The notes: generated by a model not told the origin, from the sequence alone. Counted from the stretch's first letter, positions 21,858 through 34,044 are shown. The stretch: 64,000 bases of DNA from Microstegium vimineum (GCA_022036555.1 CM039133.1:11669765-11733764), one strand, 5' to 3'. Numbers and translations: made by a program.

Positions 21858-22770
21858 CACTAGTACAAAAAAACATTTTTAGAGGCGGTGGTAGACCCAT
21901 TTATACATGCGGCCAAGCCCACCGCCTGTACTGGGGGTCAGTACTAATCGGCCCACAGTACAGGCGGCGGGCTGTGAGCCGCTTTGTCAGCCGGTTTTCA
22001 CAGGCGGTTCACTTTGTCAGCCGCCTGTATTAATTCGCAGAATAAAATCGTGTCTTTAAAATCGAAAAAAAAAATTAAATCCTGGGACAAGCACTGTATT
22101 AATCCTCCCGCCCGTCTCTGTCCAAGTCGCAAGTCGCGCATTTTTTACCCTCGCGCGGTACCTCTTCAACCACTCCACCCATGACTCACTTGTGTCTAGA
22201 TTCGTTAGTACTTCTTCATATTCTATACTAAACCGAGTGTAAATTGATTGTTTGAGCTACTAAATGAATTCAAATGAAAAAGTTGTGAACTACAAAGTTT
22301 CATAACTTTTCGAAACCTACAACTTTCATGTAGCAAGTTTTTTCATCCGAGGTCGTTTATAAAAATTTAAATTTCAAATTTGACACATTCAAACGTAATT
22401 TTCGATGACAAGATGATTTCAAATGAAAAAGTTGTGAACTACAAAGTTTCATAACTTTTCGAGATCTACATCTTTCATGTACAAAGTTTTTACATCAGAG
22501 ATCGTTTACAAAAATCAAAAAAATTAACTCTACAGGTAGTGTAAATACCATTTACACAGTTTACACAGGCGACTGACATGACATTATGAACCGTATGTGT
22601 AAATACCCTATTTACACAGGCGGTTTATAATGTCAGCCGCCTGTGTAAATGGTTTTACACAGGCGGTTCTCGTGTTGGGTCCACCTTATTTTTTGTACTG
22701 GGGTCATGAAATTATGAACCGGCTGTGAAAAAAAAATGACGTGGCAGAAAAAATGATTTTTCTACTAGTG
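21858..22770. mobile_element. Non-autonomous CACTA element, 913 bp
   Basis: The ends CACTAGTACAAAAAAACATT and '...aatgatttttctactagtg' are inverted. The flanking triplet TTG is on both sides (21855-21857 and 22771-22773). The empty site 'taatttggtctatatg' exists at about 16930, which proves the insertion and the duplication within this window. Subterminal 'acaggcgg' repeats occur at both ends. The interior (22250-22520) is the AT-rich core shared with 6206-7248 and 42917-44076. No transposase. Confidence 0.95.
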
Positions 22771-23221
22771 TTGGTCTATATGAAATGACCATAGACGTAC
22801 ATGGACTTGCATATACGTCCAGTTTCAACGAAATTATAATGGCATATCTTAAAATAGGTGCATTCGTAGCGTTGTTCCTCAGATCCGTGAGAATTGTAAT
22901 AATGTCATCAATCAAAATAATCCTCATTTCTTATGAACATATCATTGGATCTAGAGTATCCATTTGGAACATGAAAACAAAATCTGCTTGAGTTGGCAAA
23001 ATTTTTCATACAATCACCGCTTTCCTGTCGCGGTAGCACCATACTACTGGGCCACAGTGCTATACATGTGCAATTGGTTGATAATTATGAGTCGTTTTGT
23101 TTTTTCTAAATACATTATTGTTGCTGTGTATCTACACATAGTGTGTATGTCATGTACATAGGAAAAGCTATGGTCCTGAAAAGCAAAAAAAAAAAGATTT
23201 ATAATCTAGAATGGATGAAAA
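22771..23221. repeat. Array block X, copy 3, right part
   Basis: Continues 'gtctatatgaaatgacc', 'gaacatgaaaacaaaatc' and 'gggccacagtgctatacatg', also found at 19890-20215, 46577-46680, 61080-61120 and 63040-63140. Confidence 0.65.
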
Positions 23222-23400
23222 CACTACTGGAAAACCAAAATTCCCTGATGGTTTTGGTATTTTTGAGGGTTATTGTATATACCGTCAGGGTTAATAAATA
23301 ATTGCTTTTGACGGTTTTGAGAAAATACGAAACCGCCAGGAAAAATCTTATTAATCTGTGAGTTTACGAAACGACAGGATAATTAATTCATTTATTCCTG
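23222..23400. mobile_element. CACTA-type fragment, one end only
   Basis: Begins CACTACTGGAAAACCAAAATT and continues with 'ccctgatggttttgg' and 'accgtcagggtt' repeats like the MITEs at 18718 and 44765, but no inverted right end was found. The right limit is approximate. Confidence 0.5.
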
Positions 23401-23507
23401 TAGATATAATAATATATTATAATATGAGAAAATGCACAAGAATATTCTAATTCCGGTAGCCCTTCATGTCTAGTTGCTAAAGGCAACCTTGTCTTCATAA
23501 AAAAAAA

Positions 23508-24122
23508 GACAATTGCTTAACTGCCCTTGTTTTAAGCTCTAACTACACGTTTGCTCCTGTTTTTTTTAACTTTGAATGTTTGCCCCTGTTTTCGAAATGA
23601 ATGTGATGTTTGTCCCTATTTCTTGACACCGTTATTTGTTGGTAAATAACAGATTTTAAAAAAAGAAAAAAAATGGAGAAAGACTATACTACCCACACCA
23701 TCTCTCTTCTATCCTCCTCTCTTCGAGGTGCGCAGGCAGCGCGGGCGTGGCGCGGGGCGCACGGGGCCAGGCGCGTGGCCGGCGCTAGCGCGGGGCGTTG
23801 GTGGCGCGGCGGGAAGCGCAGGCGGCGTGCGGACGTCGCTGCGGGCAGTGCGGGCCTGGAGCTGCGGGCGGCGCGGGCGCGGCGCGCGTGGGAAGCGCAG
23901 TCGGCGCGGGGCATAGGCAGGCGGCCGGCCATAGCGAGCGTGCAGCTCTAGGCGTGGGCATTTCTGTCTTTTCAGGATGCACGTAACACCGTTAACTCTC
24001 CTAAACGGAATAAGGACAACTGGAAGATTCAGTTTCGAAAAACAGGGGAAACATGCAAAGTTAAAAAAACAGAGACAAACGTGCAGTTAGAGTTCAAAAG
24101 AAGGGCAGTTATGCAATCTGCC
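23508..24122. mobile_element. Mutator-like element (MULE), 615 bp, GC-rich interior
   Basis: Inverted ends of about 95 bp: left 'attgcttaactgccctt...' and right, on the other strand, 'attgcataactgccctt...', both continuing 'ctaactgcacgtttg', 'gcatgtttgcccctg' with differences. The interior 23730-23940 is a GC-rich island with overlapping low-complexity frames and no domain. Paralogue L8 has the uninterrupted sequence 'cttcataaaaaaactacaaag', so the insertion point inside the A run is clear, but the exact 9-bp duplication is hidden in that run. Confidence 0.8.
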
Positions 24123-24306
24123 CTAAAAAAACTACAAAGTCTAGTATCACAAGACTCAATCTTATGCATGTCTCCGGGTTGAAGTAGAAACATTTTCCAC
24201 AGCAAAGAAATAACCGAAGATAAGTGACATACACATGCTAATCGACAGTATCAGCATCAGGATTGCTCAGCAAGATTGTTCCACAACCTGTAGTCTATGT
24301 CTATCG

Positions 24307-24620
24307 GAGGCCTGGGAAGCATCAGGATTATATGTATCCCAGTACTAGCACACCGCGCTGATTATTTGACTATTCCACATGGAGACAGGTCCAATCCACG
24401 CCCAGGGCCGGATGATGCCATAGCTGATAGTCGATTGTGTCCTGCAGCAAGAAATGGTGCATGCACAGGCCAACCAAGAGCCAAGGACCATTCACGTGTC
24501 AGAAGCAAGTGCAGCAGTTCTCAAGGTGTGGCCCATGTACGTGGTGACGTACAGTACATACTAGTGGAAATTTGGATTTATAAACCGCTAGAACTGCAAC
24601 TCCAAATATGCTAATTCCCG
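24307..24620 (+). ncRNA. Candidate 21-nt PHAS locus L7 (site 24307-24328)
   Basis: Core GGCCTGGGAAGCATCAGGAT is a subtype B site, 17 of 22 positions. The promoter box position is at about 23467 ('catgtctag', decayed), 840 nt upstream, but 217-225 nt once the 615-bp MULE and its duplication are subtracted. L7 and L8 are direct tandem copies with a period of 530 nt. No conserved frame. Confidence 0.45.
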
Positions 24621-24630
24621 TAGCCCTTCA

Positions 24631-24637
24631 TATATAG
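24631..24637 (+). promoter_or_regulatory. TATA-like box of candidate PHAS locus L8
   Basis: TATATAG in 'ccttcatatatagttgccaa', 206 nt upstream of the L8 site. Confidence 0.55.
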
Positions 24638-24836
24638 TTGCCAAACGCAACCTCGTCTTCATAAAAAAACTACAAAGTCTAGTACCACAAGACTCAATCT
24701 TATATATGTGTCCCGGTTCAAGTAGAAACATTTTCCATAGCAAAGAAATCACGGAATAGAAGAGACGTACAGGCTAATATACTCTATTGGAATCAGCATT
24801 TCTCAGCAGGATTGTTCCACAACCTGGAGTCTATCG

Positions 24837-25240
24837 TTGGCTTGGGAAGCATCAGGATTGTATGTATCACATAACAGAACTAGCATACCGGCGAGGCTGA
24901 TTATTTGAGTATTCCACTATGAGGTTAGATCTAATCCAAGTCCTGTAACGGAGGATGTCATAGCTAGTAGTCTATTGTGTCCTGCACCAAGAAACTGTGC
25001 ATGCAGAAGCCAACCAAGAGCCTCAGAAGCAAGTGCAGCAGTTCTCAAGTTGTGCTGACAAATTTGGATTTATAAACTGCAATAACTGTAACTCCAAAGG
25101 CGTATAGCTTGCCGGATTAAGCTAGCTTTTTTCAGATTAGCTACATATCCTTCGCTTTGTTGCTTCTGCATAGAAGATGCCAGCATGATCGATCTGTGGG
25201 TCTTCCGCTGTCACATCACATCAGCATCGACTGTAAGGTC
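24837..25240 (+). ncRNA. Candidate 21-nt PHAS locus L8 (site 24837-24858)
   Basis: Core GGCTTGGGAAGCATCAGGAT is a subtype B site, 17 of 22 positions. The unit is uninterrupted from its TATA-like box to about 25240, making it the best reference copy for subtype B. Its tail ('gtatagcttgccggatt' through 'cacatcagca') reappears after the SINE in L14 (62670-62760). Expected register: cleavage between 24848 and 24849, then 21-nt steps. Confidence 0.5.
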
Positions 25241-26538
25241 ATCTTATTCAATCTGTCTGTATAACAATGGTGGCTGATCCCACGAAATGTTAAATTTAAA
25301 ATAAAATTTACAAAATAGGCCACACATTCATCCGTGGATCCATTGAACATAGAAAGTGTATTTCTGTGGATCTAGGTTTCCATGTGCAACTTGCAAACAG
25401 ATAGAATAGCTAGGGCATTTCAGTGAGCAGCCTGGGGTATTGGTTGCTTTAGCTTCTGTGTACTCAACAGAAATTAATTTGTCATATTATTTGAGAAAAC
25501 GTAGAAGGTGTGATGACTGATTAGTAATAACATGTTGTTTGATATGTGATGAACTGTTAGCAAGGATAATTTTAATAGATTGAAAATTATGACATATTTT
25601 GTTGTCTCACTGTTGTTTCGATGTAGTGAAGTATGGAAGCATAGAATTTTTCAGCTTAGTACATTGAGCATTTTCATCCTATACTATACCATTATCATGT
25701 GTTCTAATAAATTCTGCTCTCTACTAGCATTTACTTTCCATGAAATTAAATTGCAAGCAATATGTACTGAAATGACAAGCAAGCAAAAAGCAGTTCTGTG
25801 CTCCTACTACTCTCTCCTTTGTCGATCTGTATTCACTTTGGCACTTCAATATGCCTGTTGTCCAAGCCACGTCTAGTAGCTATGTGTATGTTACCGTTCA
25901 ATGCATTTTACAGTTCAAACCTTATATAATATTTTTACAGTGTTAGTAAACACAGGTAACTGAATTTCACAATACGATTCAATTTGTGCAGAATTTGCTG
26001 CATATTTGCTCAATTGATTTGCAGTTCTTTCCTTTAATTTGTTTATGCTTTAGATTTCTTTACTTTTTGCAATATGTTGAATTGTTCACAGCTCATCACG
26101 TACGTGTTGCCTCTCTGGAACTCCTTGGACCAACAATTCCAGCCTGTTTCTTGGATTTGCATCCACATGCTTAACTAGGAGATAAGGTGGAGGCCGCATC
26201 GATGGACTAGGGCCTTGCATGTGTAGCCAGCCTAGGAGCAGGGGGATTTGTGTAGGTGTTCATGCACGTATAGGCATGGATGAGTTTGCTAAAGAATATG
26301 GAAATAATACATTATGGATAATCCATACCAGGTTATGCGCAAGAGGCACCAACAATTGATAATGCACCGACACTCACCAGATTCACAAATTGATTATATT
26401 AACCAACCCAGATGGCAATATCCTTGCAGTACTTCATACATGCAAGATGCATGAGTAGATGGGTACAACCACTTGCTGTGTCCAGTGATGAAGTGACTGG
26501 TCTCCAATGGTGGAGCCATGTAGGGGCCATAGTGGGCA
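25241..26538. other. Intergenic, no gene seen
   Basis: AT-rich. The 98-aa frame at 25580-25876 has no recognisable family. No element ends were seen. Confidence 0.5.
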
Positions 26539-26557
26539 CCCCCCCCCCCCCCCCCCC
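26539..26557. repeat. Poly(C) run of 19
   Basis: An uninterrupted run of C, unusual in this AT-rich context. It may be a true microsatellite or a collapsed or mis-sized homopolymer in the assembly. Confidence 0.95.
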
Positions 26558-27023
26558 TGCAATCAAGGATATTGTAAAGACCATGACAGTTCATTCCACA
26601 AGTAAGTTAGCGGACAAGGAAAACTAGCAACGAAAGCAAGCTACGGTCATCAGCCCTACAGTCACGGACAATCAGAGTATGTAGAAGGTTCTGCAGACTG
26701 CAGTGATTGAATCTAATTAGGGGAGCTAATGTGCTGCTAGCTACTTCAGTCCATTCAACAGATGAAATGTTGGTTCATGGTGAAGAAAAAGAAGTAATAA
26801 ACAGAGTGAAGCATGATCAATTATTTATTATTTACAGCTTCTTTGGTTGGTCCTGGAAGAGAATAGAAGCAGGTTTGTGGCTTGGACGAGAGCTCATGCT
26901 GAATGGGTGTTAAGATGCTGCTAGTGGAGGAGCTGGTGCTTGCTAGCATGGAGAACCTATTTGGCTGCTGATTGAAGGAACAAGGGGAGAAGGATAGAAA
27001 TAAGGAAGGTTTATGTCGATCAC
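26558..27023. other. Intergenic left flank of the copia element
   Basis: No gene. It shows no similarity to the gypsy leader found on the other side of the copia element, which shows that the original flank is missing. Confidence 0.5.
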
Positions 27024-28174
27024 CAAGCACCACCGGACCGTCTAGGTGATGTCGATCACCAAGAGTAACAAGCCTCGATCTTCGCTTGACTTACTCAAGC
27101 TTCACAACTAGAGGATGCACACTTGAACTCTTGGATGAACTAGAGGAGAGGATGGATGGATTCGCGAATCACTCTCTCACTCTAGGGCTCTTGCTCTCTT
27201 CCCAACCTTCTCAACAAACTCAGCAACTCAAATGAGCAAAAGGCCAGGTGGGAAGGCAAGGGTTGGGCTATAAATAGCCCTCACACAAAACTGCCTCGAG
27301 CTAGAAAAAGCACAGCTTTTAAGTTGGCGACGGACGCTCCGTCGCATGCCCTAACGGCTAGTTCTGCACAAAGCTTGGGCGACGGACGCTCCGACGCCTA
27401 GGCAACGGACGCTACGTCGCAAGCCCCAACGGCTATCTCTGACAGGATTTCCCAGCGATGGACGCTCCGTCGGAGGGGCGACGGACGCTCTTCCCAGCGT
27501 CCGACGCTATACTCTGGATTGGGCTGAAAAACACCCTCACTGGAAGGCCGACGGACGCTCTCCAAGCGTCCGACGCCTAGCCGACGGACAGCGTCCGTCG
27601 GACCCTGAAAAACTTAGCCAGAAAAACATGGCCACTAGAAGGTCGACGAACGCTGTGGACTCAACCACCCAGCGTCCGACGCCTTTGTCCGATGCGATGA
27701 ACAGCGTCTGACGCCTCCGTCAGGAGCATCCGTCGCCCAGAAAACAGGCCTCTCAACTTCGTTTTTCGTCGCGATGAATATGAAAGTTGTTCTAGGCTAT
27801 CTTACGGTCAGCATAGGCTTGCTTAGAGCTAAGGAAGTCAAGTGTGCACCACACCTAAGTCATGAAGCTATCCTAAGTCAAGCTACTAGTCTCAACCCCT
27901 CTTAATAGTACGGTCAAAGATCAAAAAGAAGCCCTATCTATTTCTAAGTGCCCTTCATCACCTTATGGCACTTAGCCTATCATTCTAGGGTCTTCATCAT
28001 GTCTCTTTGAAATCCAAAACGATATCCATCTTGGGGGCTAGGTGACAGCCATTGATGCCCATTCATGTTGATCACTATGGCTAGGCTACTCATAGCCTCT
28101 GCAAAACACACGTTAGCCATAATAATCGCTAATTGCCATTAATCACCGAAACCAACTAGGGCCATGATTCTTCA
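27024..28174 (-). repeat. 3' LTR of the copia element, outer 450 bp missing
   Basis: Aligns with 38250-39333 of the 5' LTR. It begins (- strand) TGAAGAATCATGG at 28174. The outer part equivalent to 37799-38249 is absent. At the break 'atgtcgatcaccaag' occurs twice, 35 bp apart, suggesting a repair or template-switch event. A TATA-like box occurs in 'gggctataaatagcc' near 27266. It contains an array of palindromic CGACGGACGCTCCGTCG-type motifs. Confidence 0.9.
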
Positions 28175-28190
28175 ATCTCCCCCTTTTTGG
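28175..28190 (-). promoter_or_regulatory. Polypurine tract of the copia element
   Basis: On the - strand CCAAAAAGGGGGAGAT lies directly before the 3' LTR start, the standard plus-strand priming site. Confidence 0.85.
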
Positions 28191-28664
28191 TGATTGACGA
28201 CAATAACTCCTCGAGTATGGATATAAGAGTGAGAGGTTAGGATTTTGGTGACTTGGAATGATTGAGCAAGGGTTAGAGAATTTGTAAAGAATCATACTTG
28301 CTCACCCAAGCCAAGTCACAAACCATGGTACTCATAGAAATGAATGTAAAAAGGAATACCTCATGATATTCTCAAAACATGTATCGGAGTATAGCGCGGA
28401 AGCTCAATTACCATTTGAACATAGAGATATATCATGAACCATAATACAACTCACAAGATATATTAGTGATAATCAAGAGTTTGTCACATCCAACCATATT
28501 TCACACAAGCAGCAACCATAATATTTATCACACATAGATACAAGTGCATAAAAGTAGAGATGATGAATGAGTACGGGGAATTTAAGCACACAAAGATTCA
28601 AATCCCTCCCCCTATCTCTAATACTCGACTACCTCTCTCCCCCTTTGGCCCCAAGCACCAAAAA
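28191..28664. other. Copia 3' untranslated spacer
   Basis: AT-rich non-coding DNA between the accessory reading frames and the polypurine tract. Confidence 0.7.
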
Positions 28665-31093
28665 CTACGGAGCTCCCGGAGCATCTGGAAGTGAACCATC
28701 CGTGAAGCGCGAGTAGTCGGGACTGTCATCACTGTCATCAGCTGCCTGACCCTCTGAAGCTGCATCTTTCAGGGTAGCGGTCTGGGTAGGCTGAGCTGAC
28801 TCCTCTGTCTCCCCCTGAGGCTCGGAAGAAGGAACATCCTGAGTTGGAGCCTCAGACGGTCCTGCCTCTGTAGTAGCGGGCCTAGGAACCCGACGAGTAA
28901 AGACTCGAGGCGTGGGGGAAGGTGTCACTGCCAGAGCTGCAAGAGTCACCGCTGCAACAAGCTCTGCTGGGTGAGTCTCAGGTGGAGTGGATAACACAAC
29001 TGTAACTCCCTCATCCTGCTCATGAGTCTGAACTGGGGTCTCTGTGACAGCTGTCTCAACTGCTATAGAAATAACGTCTGTCTGAACTGTAGCTAGGGGA
29101 GTAGTAACTGTCTGCGCAGACTGCTCAGGTGCGATCTCCGACGAGACAACTGAAGAGAGGTAAGTGCCCGTCGCCGGAGGATCCACCTCAACCTCTCGAG
29201 CTGGTGAGTCTAGCTGAGCTGCTCCAGGAGAGTCATCTCCTATGATTTCCAAGTAGGAGGCTAAGAGGTCACGCGAGGCCTCTGCTATGGTAGTTCCCCG
29301 GATAGGAGTAAATCCTGTCTGGAGCTCGCCGGGCGAAACTAACCAAGAGGACACCTGGGTCCTAGAAGACTGACACTCTGGAGAAGCTGGTGCCTGGAAG
29401 GGAGAAGCTGCTCCTCTGCCTAGCATGACTGCTCCTCCTGCATCCTCGAAAGGATGGTAAGTAATGTAGCCTCTGAGGTGCTGGAACCTAGAGCTGGAGC
29501 TGCAGCTGTACCTGACCCTCCTGCCTCATGCTCATGGGACATTGGTGCGTACTCGCGTACTGGCTGGTAGTCCTCATCTGAACTGTCAGAATCCAGGTCC
29601 TCTCTGTAGACAGTCTCTGCAGCGATGTCAATCTAAGCATCAAGATCTGCAAGCTCTGCCTGGGCGATCTGCTCAACTGTAGCGTCAGTGTCCTCTGCCG
29701 ACTAAGGTGGCACACCTGCCTGTCTGATGCCTAGTCTATATGCTCTGCTGGGGCGAGGCAGGTTTCCATGCATGACTAACTGACTCATCGAGTAAACTGG
29801 AAACTCAGTCGCTGATCTGGTAAGAGTGACTCGCAGAGCTCCAAATCGGGTCTTGGCGACTATGAGATATGAAATCCAGTGTGCAAACTGTAGCTGCCAG
29901 TGACCTCGGAATCCTACAGCTATGATATCCTCAAGCTCGCTAACGATCAGATCCCAAAGATCAAACTTCTCCTTCCGGATGATATGAGCAAGGAGCCACA
30001 GCTATAGTCGGGTAATGGTGTCCCGAGCTCCAATCTGAGGAAGGATGGTACGCCTAAGTACCTCGTGGAGAATCCGAGCAAGAGGAGTGAGATCTCTCGG
30101 TGTACGGCTCGAACCCTCTGAGAATGGCAGCTGAAAACACGGCCTCACGAAGTCTGTAGATGGCACTATCCCATCGTGAAGTCGACGAGGTGCCTCCTGA
30201 TCCTCGTAGCACAAACTGTGAATCCGCGTAGAGGAGGACTCTAAGTGAAAAAGCTCTCTGAACCGAGCTGCTGAAACCCTGAAGTCGCGGCCCTGAAAGC
30301 CGAAGTGAAACAACTCGTGATCAGGGGAGATCCACAGTGAGGCATAGAACTGATAGACCAAGTCCTTCTGATAAGCTCATGATCGTTCCATCATATCTGA
30401 CAATCCCTGAAGGTACTGTAAGTGTTGAAGAATCTCTGGACCACCGACCCCCTCTATGTGAGCAGGTGGGCATACTCTGTGAACCCTAAGAGGAGCGTCA
30501 GTGTCGACGTACGCTCTGTAGAAGTCCTCGTGAATCGTGGTCTAGAAGTCACGTCCAGCACAGGGGTCTCTCTGAGCTGGGAACCAGGACTGAAAGTCCA
30601 CGAAGTGGAGTAGCTGAACCTGCTTCGCTGTGAGAACCCTGACCTGATGCCCCACTGGATCTGGTAGCTGAGGTGCTGGAGGACTTGGTGGTGCACCAGA
30701 GCCTCTAGACCATGTAACTCTACGGCTCATCAACTCACCAATCAAGCACGGGCCTGCGGCCTCTGTTTGCTCAGTCTCTGGGACTGGCTCTGCCTCCTCT
30801 GTCTCAGTAGCCTTGGTGGGCTCTGTCTCTGGACGCGTAGGGGACTTACGACGTGCTCCACGGCGAGGCGAGAGCCTCAAACCGGCGCAACATCCACCTC
30901 GCTCCGCGATCTCTGCGGCCTCGGCCACTGCAAGTGTTGCTGCTGAATCTGGATCCATAAGTGGCCTCTTGCGCTTCCGTGACACAACCTTCTGCTTACC
31001 CCTTCCCCGATCAGTGGGTGGACGTGGTGGAGGTGGAGGGTCACCATCACTACTGGGAATGGGTCTGGCGTTCTTCGTTCTAGCCATGGACAA
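28665..31093 (-). pseudogene. Copia accessory region (extra ORF downstream of pol), broken
   Basis: Four main frames follow each other on the - strand (30542-31093, 30002-30361, 29488-29715, 28665-29426), separated by stops or frame changes, and look like one old protein. The N-terminal part is basic and proline-rich (MARTKNARPIPSS, PPPPPRPPTDRGRG). The middle part (FHFGFQGRDFRVSAARFRELF) fits the 'putative plant transposon protein' domain often found in retroelement extra ORFs. The C-terminal 253 aa are acidic and Thr/Pro/Ser-rich without transmembrane segments. In this lineage the position corresponds to the env-like or additional ORF; I see no signal peptide or fusion-type features. Not functional as it stands. 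Confidence 0.6.
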
Positions 31094-32643
31094 ACACTGG
31101 ATGAATCAAACTGTCACTGGCAATAGATCCTCAACTGTCAAACCACAAACTCACTGCCCACTGCCAACTGACAATCCACTGAGCAACGCAAACGATCAAG
31201 ATTGGCACGATGGCCCTGGACTGTCCTTTCGAGGCTTTGCCTCGTTCCTTACTCGTGGGCTTTGCCCCGAGTTCACTGTCACTGCCCAACTGACACACTG
31301 ACCCTGCTCGAATAGATAGATAGGAATATATAGCATATAAGCATGTAACTAGAGAAGAGTGGGTCTATATAGAAGCATGAAATAGGTAAGAAAAGATCGA
31401 ATTGCCAACGGCCATCATACCTCTGACCAAGTGACGCAAGGAAGAAGGAGAGATTTCTTGGTCAATTTCAAAGAACAATTTGCAACCTAACACCCCCAAA
31501 GGAAGACAATCAAGCAATCCTCAAAAGAGTGAAGGACCCGCAGGCAGGTTCACCGGCGGCGGTGTTGGGCACGTTCTCTGGCGCGGCGGCCTGGGTGGCG
31601 GCGACGCAGGGATGTGGCGGCGAGATCTGGTGCCGCGGCGACGCTAGGTGGAAGAAGGGCGGCGGCGCAGGGTGGTCACGCCGGCGGTGGAGCGGCAACG
31701 GCGGCAGCGACACAGGCGAAGCAGGCAGTTAGGGTTTGGAAAGCGGACGACGGCGCTGGGCGCGAGCTTTGGCGCGGCGGCGCTGGGAGGGCACGCCGGC
31801 GCAGGAAGTGGCGGTGCGAGCAGATGCGGCGCCGGTGCGGTGGTAAGGTTCCGGAGAGAGCGGCGTGCGACGGCGTACGGACCGACTCAAGCGACCGAGA
31901 GGGAGAAAGGAAAAGACATGGTTTTTTTAAAAAAATCGCCTTAAGTTCGCGACGGATGCTCGGACAGCGTCCGACGGCATCGTCCGTCGGGCTTCCAGAA
32001 CAGGTTTGAAGCGCCCAAACGCATTGACCGCATCGGACGCTCCGCGACGGATGCTGAGGAGCATCCGTCGCCCTATAAGCAGGCAACATTCAGTCTCCGG
32101 ACGATCGCGGCGGACGCTGAGGCATTTGACGCCGAGCGTCCGTCGGCAGCGTCCGACGCCTTTTAAATAGAATTTTTCAAATTTTGTTTTTGCGTCTTTC
32201 TCCCAACCAAGTTCCAATCCCAATAAGATCCAAATAACACCTGATTGGACTTGATGTGAGAACTATCTCTCAAACTCTCATTTTCAAATAGTTTGCCATA
32301 GGCTTAGATTTCAGTTTTAGCTCAAAATATTCGAATGGAGACACCAAAGAGTCATCATATGGCCACAAGAGGGGTATAGAAGTGTCTTGAGCTTGGAATG
32401 CTCCCCCTAAGTGGACGAACACAGAGGATGCTCAAACTTAACCGGAAAGAAACGACAAAGCAACACACATGCATATGCTATGCAATACGGAATTTGAATC
32501 TAGGTTGCTTGCAAGTTTAAACCGCAGTTAAGCTTTGTCACATGCTTTGAGGGCGGTTATCTCAACCGCGTTAGCCAAGCCTATGTGCATTACTAAATTA
32601 ACATGATTATATTACACATGATGCAAGATAGGTTCACACAAGA
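31094..32643. other. Copia internal spacer with GC island and palindromic motif array
   Basis: Between pol and the accessory region. 31560-31900 is a GC-rich island with overlapping low-complexity frames on both strands and no domain. 31945-32160 holds CGACGGATGCT / AGCGTCCGTCG motifs of the same kind as those in the LTRs. Confidence 0.6.
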
Positions 32644-34044
32644 TCATCTTTTAGTGAAGTTAGAGTGATCAAGCACATTCAACTCGCTTCTCAACCTACA
32701 AAAGGTTGTTTCATCGAGTGGTTTTGTGAGGATATCCGCCAATTGATCTTTGCTCTTAACTCTAACTAGTGTTATGTCTTTCCTAGCCACATGATCTCTA
32801 AGAAAGTGATGGCGAATATCTATGTGCTTGGTGCGAGAGTGTTGAACCGGGTTGTTTGCAAGCTTTACGGCGCTTTCATTATCACACAAAAGTGGAACTT
32901 CTTTTAAAACCACACCATAATCAAGGAGAGTTTGGGTCATGTATAAGATTTGTGCACAACTTGCTCCCATGGCAATGTATTCCGCCTCGGCGGTTGACAA
33001 TGCCACACTATTTTGCTTCTTTGAGGACCAAGAAACAAGTGATCTTCCTAGCATGTGGCACCCGCCGGAGGTACTCTTCCTATCAACCTTACACCCGGCA
33101 AAATCCGAATCGGAATAGCCAACTAATTGGAAGGGAGCTCCTTTGGGATACCAAAGACCCATGCCAGCGGTGTGCCTTATGTACCTAAGGATTCTTTTAA
33201 CCGCACAAAGATGTGACTCCTTAGGGCTTGCTTGAAACCTAGCACACATACACACACTAAACATGATATCCGGCCTAGATGCGGTGAGGTAAAGTAAACT
33301 ACCGATCATAGAACGATAGAGAGTTTGGTCAATCGGTTTACCTCCCTCATCGAGATCGAGATGCCCATTAGTAGCCATTGGGGTCTTGATTGGCTTGCAA
33401 TCCTCCATCTTGAATTTCTTGAGCACATCATAAGTGTACTTCTCTTGAGATATGAAGGTTCCCTCCCTCAATTGCTTCACTTGGAAGCCAAGGAAGAAGG
33501 TTAGCTCGCCAATCATCGACATCTCGAACTCCTTGGACATCAATGCACCAAATTCCTTGCTATGATCTTGGTTTATTGACCCAAATATAATGTCATCGAC
33601 ATACACTTGGCAAACAAAGATCTCTCCATCTAGCACCTTGGTGAAGAGTGTGGTATCCACTTTCTCAATCTTGAAGCCCTTCTTGAGTAGGACGTCCCTT
33701 AGCCTCTCATACCAAGCTCTTGGAGCTTTCTTCAATCCATAGAGTGCCTTGGACAACCTATACACATGATTAGGACAATTTGGGTCTTCAAACCCAGGAG
33801 GTTGTGAAACAAAAACAAGTTCATTGATGAAACCATTTAGAAAGGCACTCTTCACATCCAATTGAAAAAGTTTCATTTTATGATGTGAAGCATATGCCAA
33901 AAGGATACGAATGGCTTCTAGTCTTGCAACCGGTGCAAAGGTCTCCCCAAAATCCAAGCCTTCAACTTGGGAGAACCCTTTTGCCACCAATCTTGCCTTG
34001 TTTTTCACAACCACGCCTTGATTATCTTGCTTGTTCCTAAACAC
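32644..34044 (-). pseudogene. pol: Copia reverse transcriptase and RNase H (RVT_2 + RNase H), open 466 aa
   Basis: Copies element RNA into DNA in the cytoplasmic particle. The RT domain has QLDVKSAFLNG (residues 61-71, first catalytic Asp 63) and YVDD (148-151, catalytic Asp pair). RNase H has GYSDSDFAG (309-317), STAEAEYIA (350-358), LCDNESA (386-392) and the C-terminal ADILTKPL (436-443). The frame is intact here, but the reading frame upstream has a stop codon (TAA near 34082) shortly after the WT.. segment that normally leads into RT, and the integrase is missing, so the polyprotein cannot be made. The start Met is simply the first in the open frame. Confidence 0.93.

Noticed and set aside
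23673..23986. Overlapping Ala/Arg-rich frames on both strands
   Set aside because: GC-rich interior of the Mutator-like element; no domain and symmetrical openness on both strands.
27024..28174. CRISPR-like regular repeats in the LTR
   Set aside because: Motifs are palindromic and irregularly spaced within a plant LTR; no spacer structure and no cas genes; eukaryotic DNA.
31510..32223. Frames in the GC island of the copia spacer
   Set aside because: Low-complexity, on both strands, not conserved with known copia proteins.
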